7,552 nucleotides of DNA from Rhodospirillales bacterium (GTDB lineage Bacteria > Pseudomonadota > Gammaproteobacteria > Steroidobacterales > Rariloculaceae): contig JAHEEO010000149.1 of the NCBI GenBank assembly GCA_024640665.1, positions 1 through 7,552 on the forward strand, given 5' to 3'. A program made the position numbers and the translations under genes. Position 1 is the stretch's first letter, and each line of letters opens with the position of its first letter. Below, in pieces: positions 7,008 through 7,552 of this stretch. Under the pieces are notes generated by a model that was not told the DNA's origin, made no database searches, and was given only the letters and a program-made list of their open reading frames with translations.

Positions 7008-7217
7008 AATCCGTAACAATGTGCGCCTAATCCGCTGCAATTACACGGAATTGGCTCACAGCGCAGATTTCCATTCACGCCGTATATGGGTATTTTGATC
7101 ATATATGTGTAGGATTCTAACTGTCGCGACTTTGAGACAGGTCGTTATGCAAAGCTACTGATGTGCGCCTTTCGCAACCCATTGACCTCACAAAGATTCC
7201 CTTTCTCCCACCTTAGT

Positions 7218-7236
7218 GATAGTGAGAATCGTTTAC
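7218..7236 (+). promoter_or_regulatory. Candidate Fur-binding site
   Basis: GATAGTGAGAATCGTTTAC matches the 19-bp E. coli Fur consensus GATAATGATAATCATTATC at 14 positions. The first two hexamers match 5/6 each. The right half is the weaker part. It ends one base before the ATG at 7238, so a bound repressor would block the 5' end of the rightward gene. Effects on the leftward operon, about 280 bp away, are less likely. Confidence 0.45.
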
Positions 7237-7237
7237 G

Positions 7238-7552
7238 ATGAATAGTGATAGCCTCGCGCTTTTGTTATATGCCTCGCCGCTCGTGCTCATTTGGTGGTTG
7301 TACGTACGCAAGCGCAGCGCACATCATCGTGAGAGTGTCGCGGTACTCGAAGAGAACCTGGAAGCCGGGCTCACGGCATCGGCTTCTTTACATCCAGTCA
7401 TCGATCCGAATCGTTGTATCGGCTGCGGCTCTTGCGTCGCTGCTTGCCCGGAAATGCCGGGGCACCAAGTACTCGGCATGGTTCGCCGAAAAGCGGTACT
7501 CATAAGCCCTACAGACTGCATCGGCCACGGAGCATGTCTGACGGCCTGCCCA
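7238..7552 (+). CDS. Membrane-anchored two-cluster ferredoxin-type protein, probable N-terminus of a larger oxidoreductase (partial)
   Basis: The frame is open from ATG 7238 to the right edge (105 codons seen). The first in-frame stop upstream is at 7223-7225, so this is the earliest ATG. Residues 5-22 form one membrane helix. The VRKRS that follows is positive, which places the rest in the cytoplasm. C60-x2-C63-x2-C66-x3-C70-P is a standard 4Fe-4S site. The second site reads C94-x2-H97-x2-C100-x3-C104-P, with His in place of the second Cys. From memory, the wording CIGHGAC with this anchor occurs in proteins that continue into a FAD/NAD(P)-binding oxidoreductase domain; here that part is outside the window, so the fusion is a prediction. 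Divergent from an operon encoding a heme b membrane protein and multiheme cytochromes, it is the natural candidate for the electron entry point from NAD(P)H (inference). A Fur-like box abuts the start, and no good Shine-Dalgarno is visible. Confidence 0.8.
   Translation, partial: MNSDSLALLLYASPLVLIWWLYVRKRSAHHRESVAVLEENLEAGLTASASLHPVIDPNRCIGCGSCVAACPEMPGHQVLGMVRRKAVLISPTDCIGHGACLTACP

Larger units (their letters stand above)
6937..7237. other. Intergenic region between divergent transcription units
   Basis: About 300 bp with no convincing ORF. It should contain promoters for both the leftward operon and the rightward gene. It holds a terminator-like hairpin with T-tract next to the operon start, a 10-bp direct repeat (atgtgcgcct at 7019-7028 and 7161-7170), the AT-rich stretch catatatg (7100-7107) and a Fur-like box abutting the rightward start codon. 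I could not find a convincing -35/-10 pair for either direction. The best leftward candidate is GCGACA, 18 bp, TATGAT, and it is weak. Confidence 0.7.

Noticed and set aside
6764..7102. Minus-strand frame of 112 codons with many Cys, beginning in the intergenic region
   Set aside because: It overlaps the CcmI-like gene in another frame, is rich in Ser/Cys/Gly without a known pattern and has no ribosome site that I can see.
7095..7210. Promoter for the rightward gene using TTGATC (7095) or TTGACC (7182)
   Set aside because: No acceptable -10 hexamer lies at 16-18 bp from either.

Overview
This window holds most of what looks like one electron-transfer locus of a Gram-negative bacterium. The organism is most likely a gammaproteobacterium: there are Sec signal peptides, a SPOR domain, an outer-membrane beta-barrel region, a CcmI-like cytochrome-maturation factor and a Fur-box-like site. 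This placement is inferred from domain types and regulatory style, not from a marker gene. Nothing looks like an insertion sequence, phage gene, RNA gene or CRISPR array.

Layout. Five genes read leftward on the minus strand with gaps of only 14, 7, -4 and 21 bp, so they almost certainly form one operon. In transcription order they are: (1) a small two-helix membrane TPR protein resembling CcmI (6936-6421); (2) a five-helix membrane protein with two His-x13-His pairs, predicted to carry two b hemes (6406-5498); (3) a secreted, very acidic cytochrome with 21 CxxCH motifs in three-heme repeats (5490-3892); (4) a secreted cytochrome with 29 CxxCH motifs plus one CxxxCH motif, built on an exact 93-residue four-heme repeat (3895-1664); (5) a signal peptide + AMIN-like + SPOR + TPR + outer-membrane barrel protein that runs off the left edge (1642-<1). 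A 289-301 bp intergenic region separates this operon from a divergent plus-strand gene (7238->7552). That gene starts a membrane-anchored two-cluster ferredoxin and runs off the right edge.

How the parts fit together (inference). The divergent Fe-S protein has its clusters on the cytoplasmic side. In relatives I recall, such modules are fused to a flavin NAD(P)H oxidoreductase domain. It could pass electrons to the b-type membrane protein, whose predicted topology puts one heme near each membrane face. From there electrons would reach the 21-heme and 30-heme periplasmic chains and finally the outer-membrane barrel, which its SPOR domain could tether to peptidoglycan. The CcmI-like protein would support attachment of about 51 c-type hemes. 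The set resembles a porin-cytochrome conduit in logic, but I recognise none of the genes as MtrA/MtrB/MtrC, PioAB, Geobacter Omb/Oma/Omc or NapC/CymA. I have therefore given no gene symbols.

Points that most deserve attention are the SPOR-TPR-barrel fusion, the indel-free tetraheme repeat array, the terminal CxxxCH, the NOX/ferric-reductase-like heme b arrangement, a Shine-Dalgarno that points to an out-of-frame ATG at the 21-heme gene, a Fur-like box abutting the divergent start codon, and a terminator-like hairpin in the operon leader.
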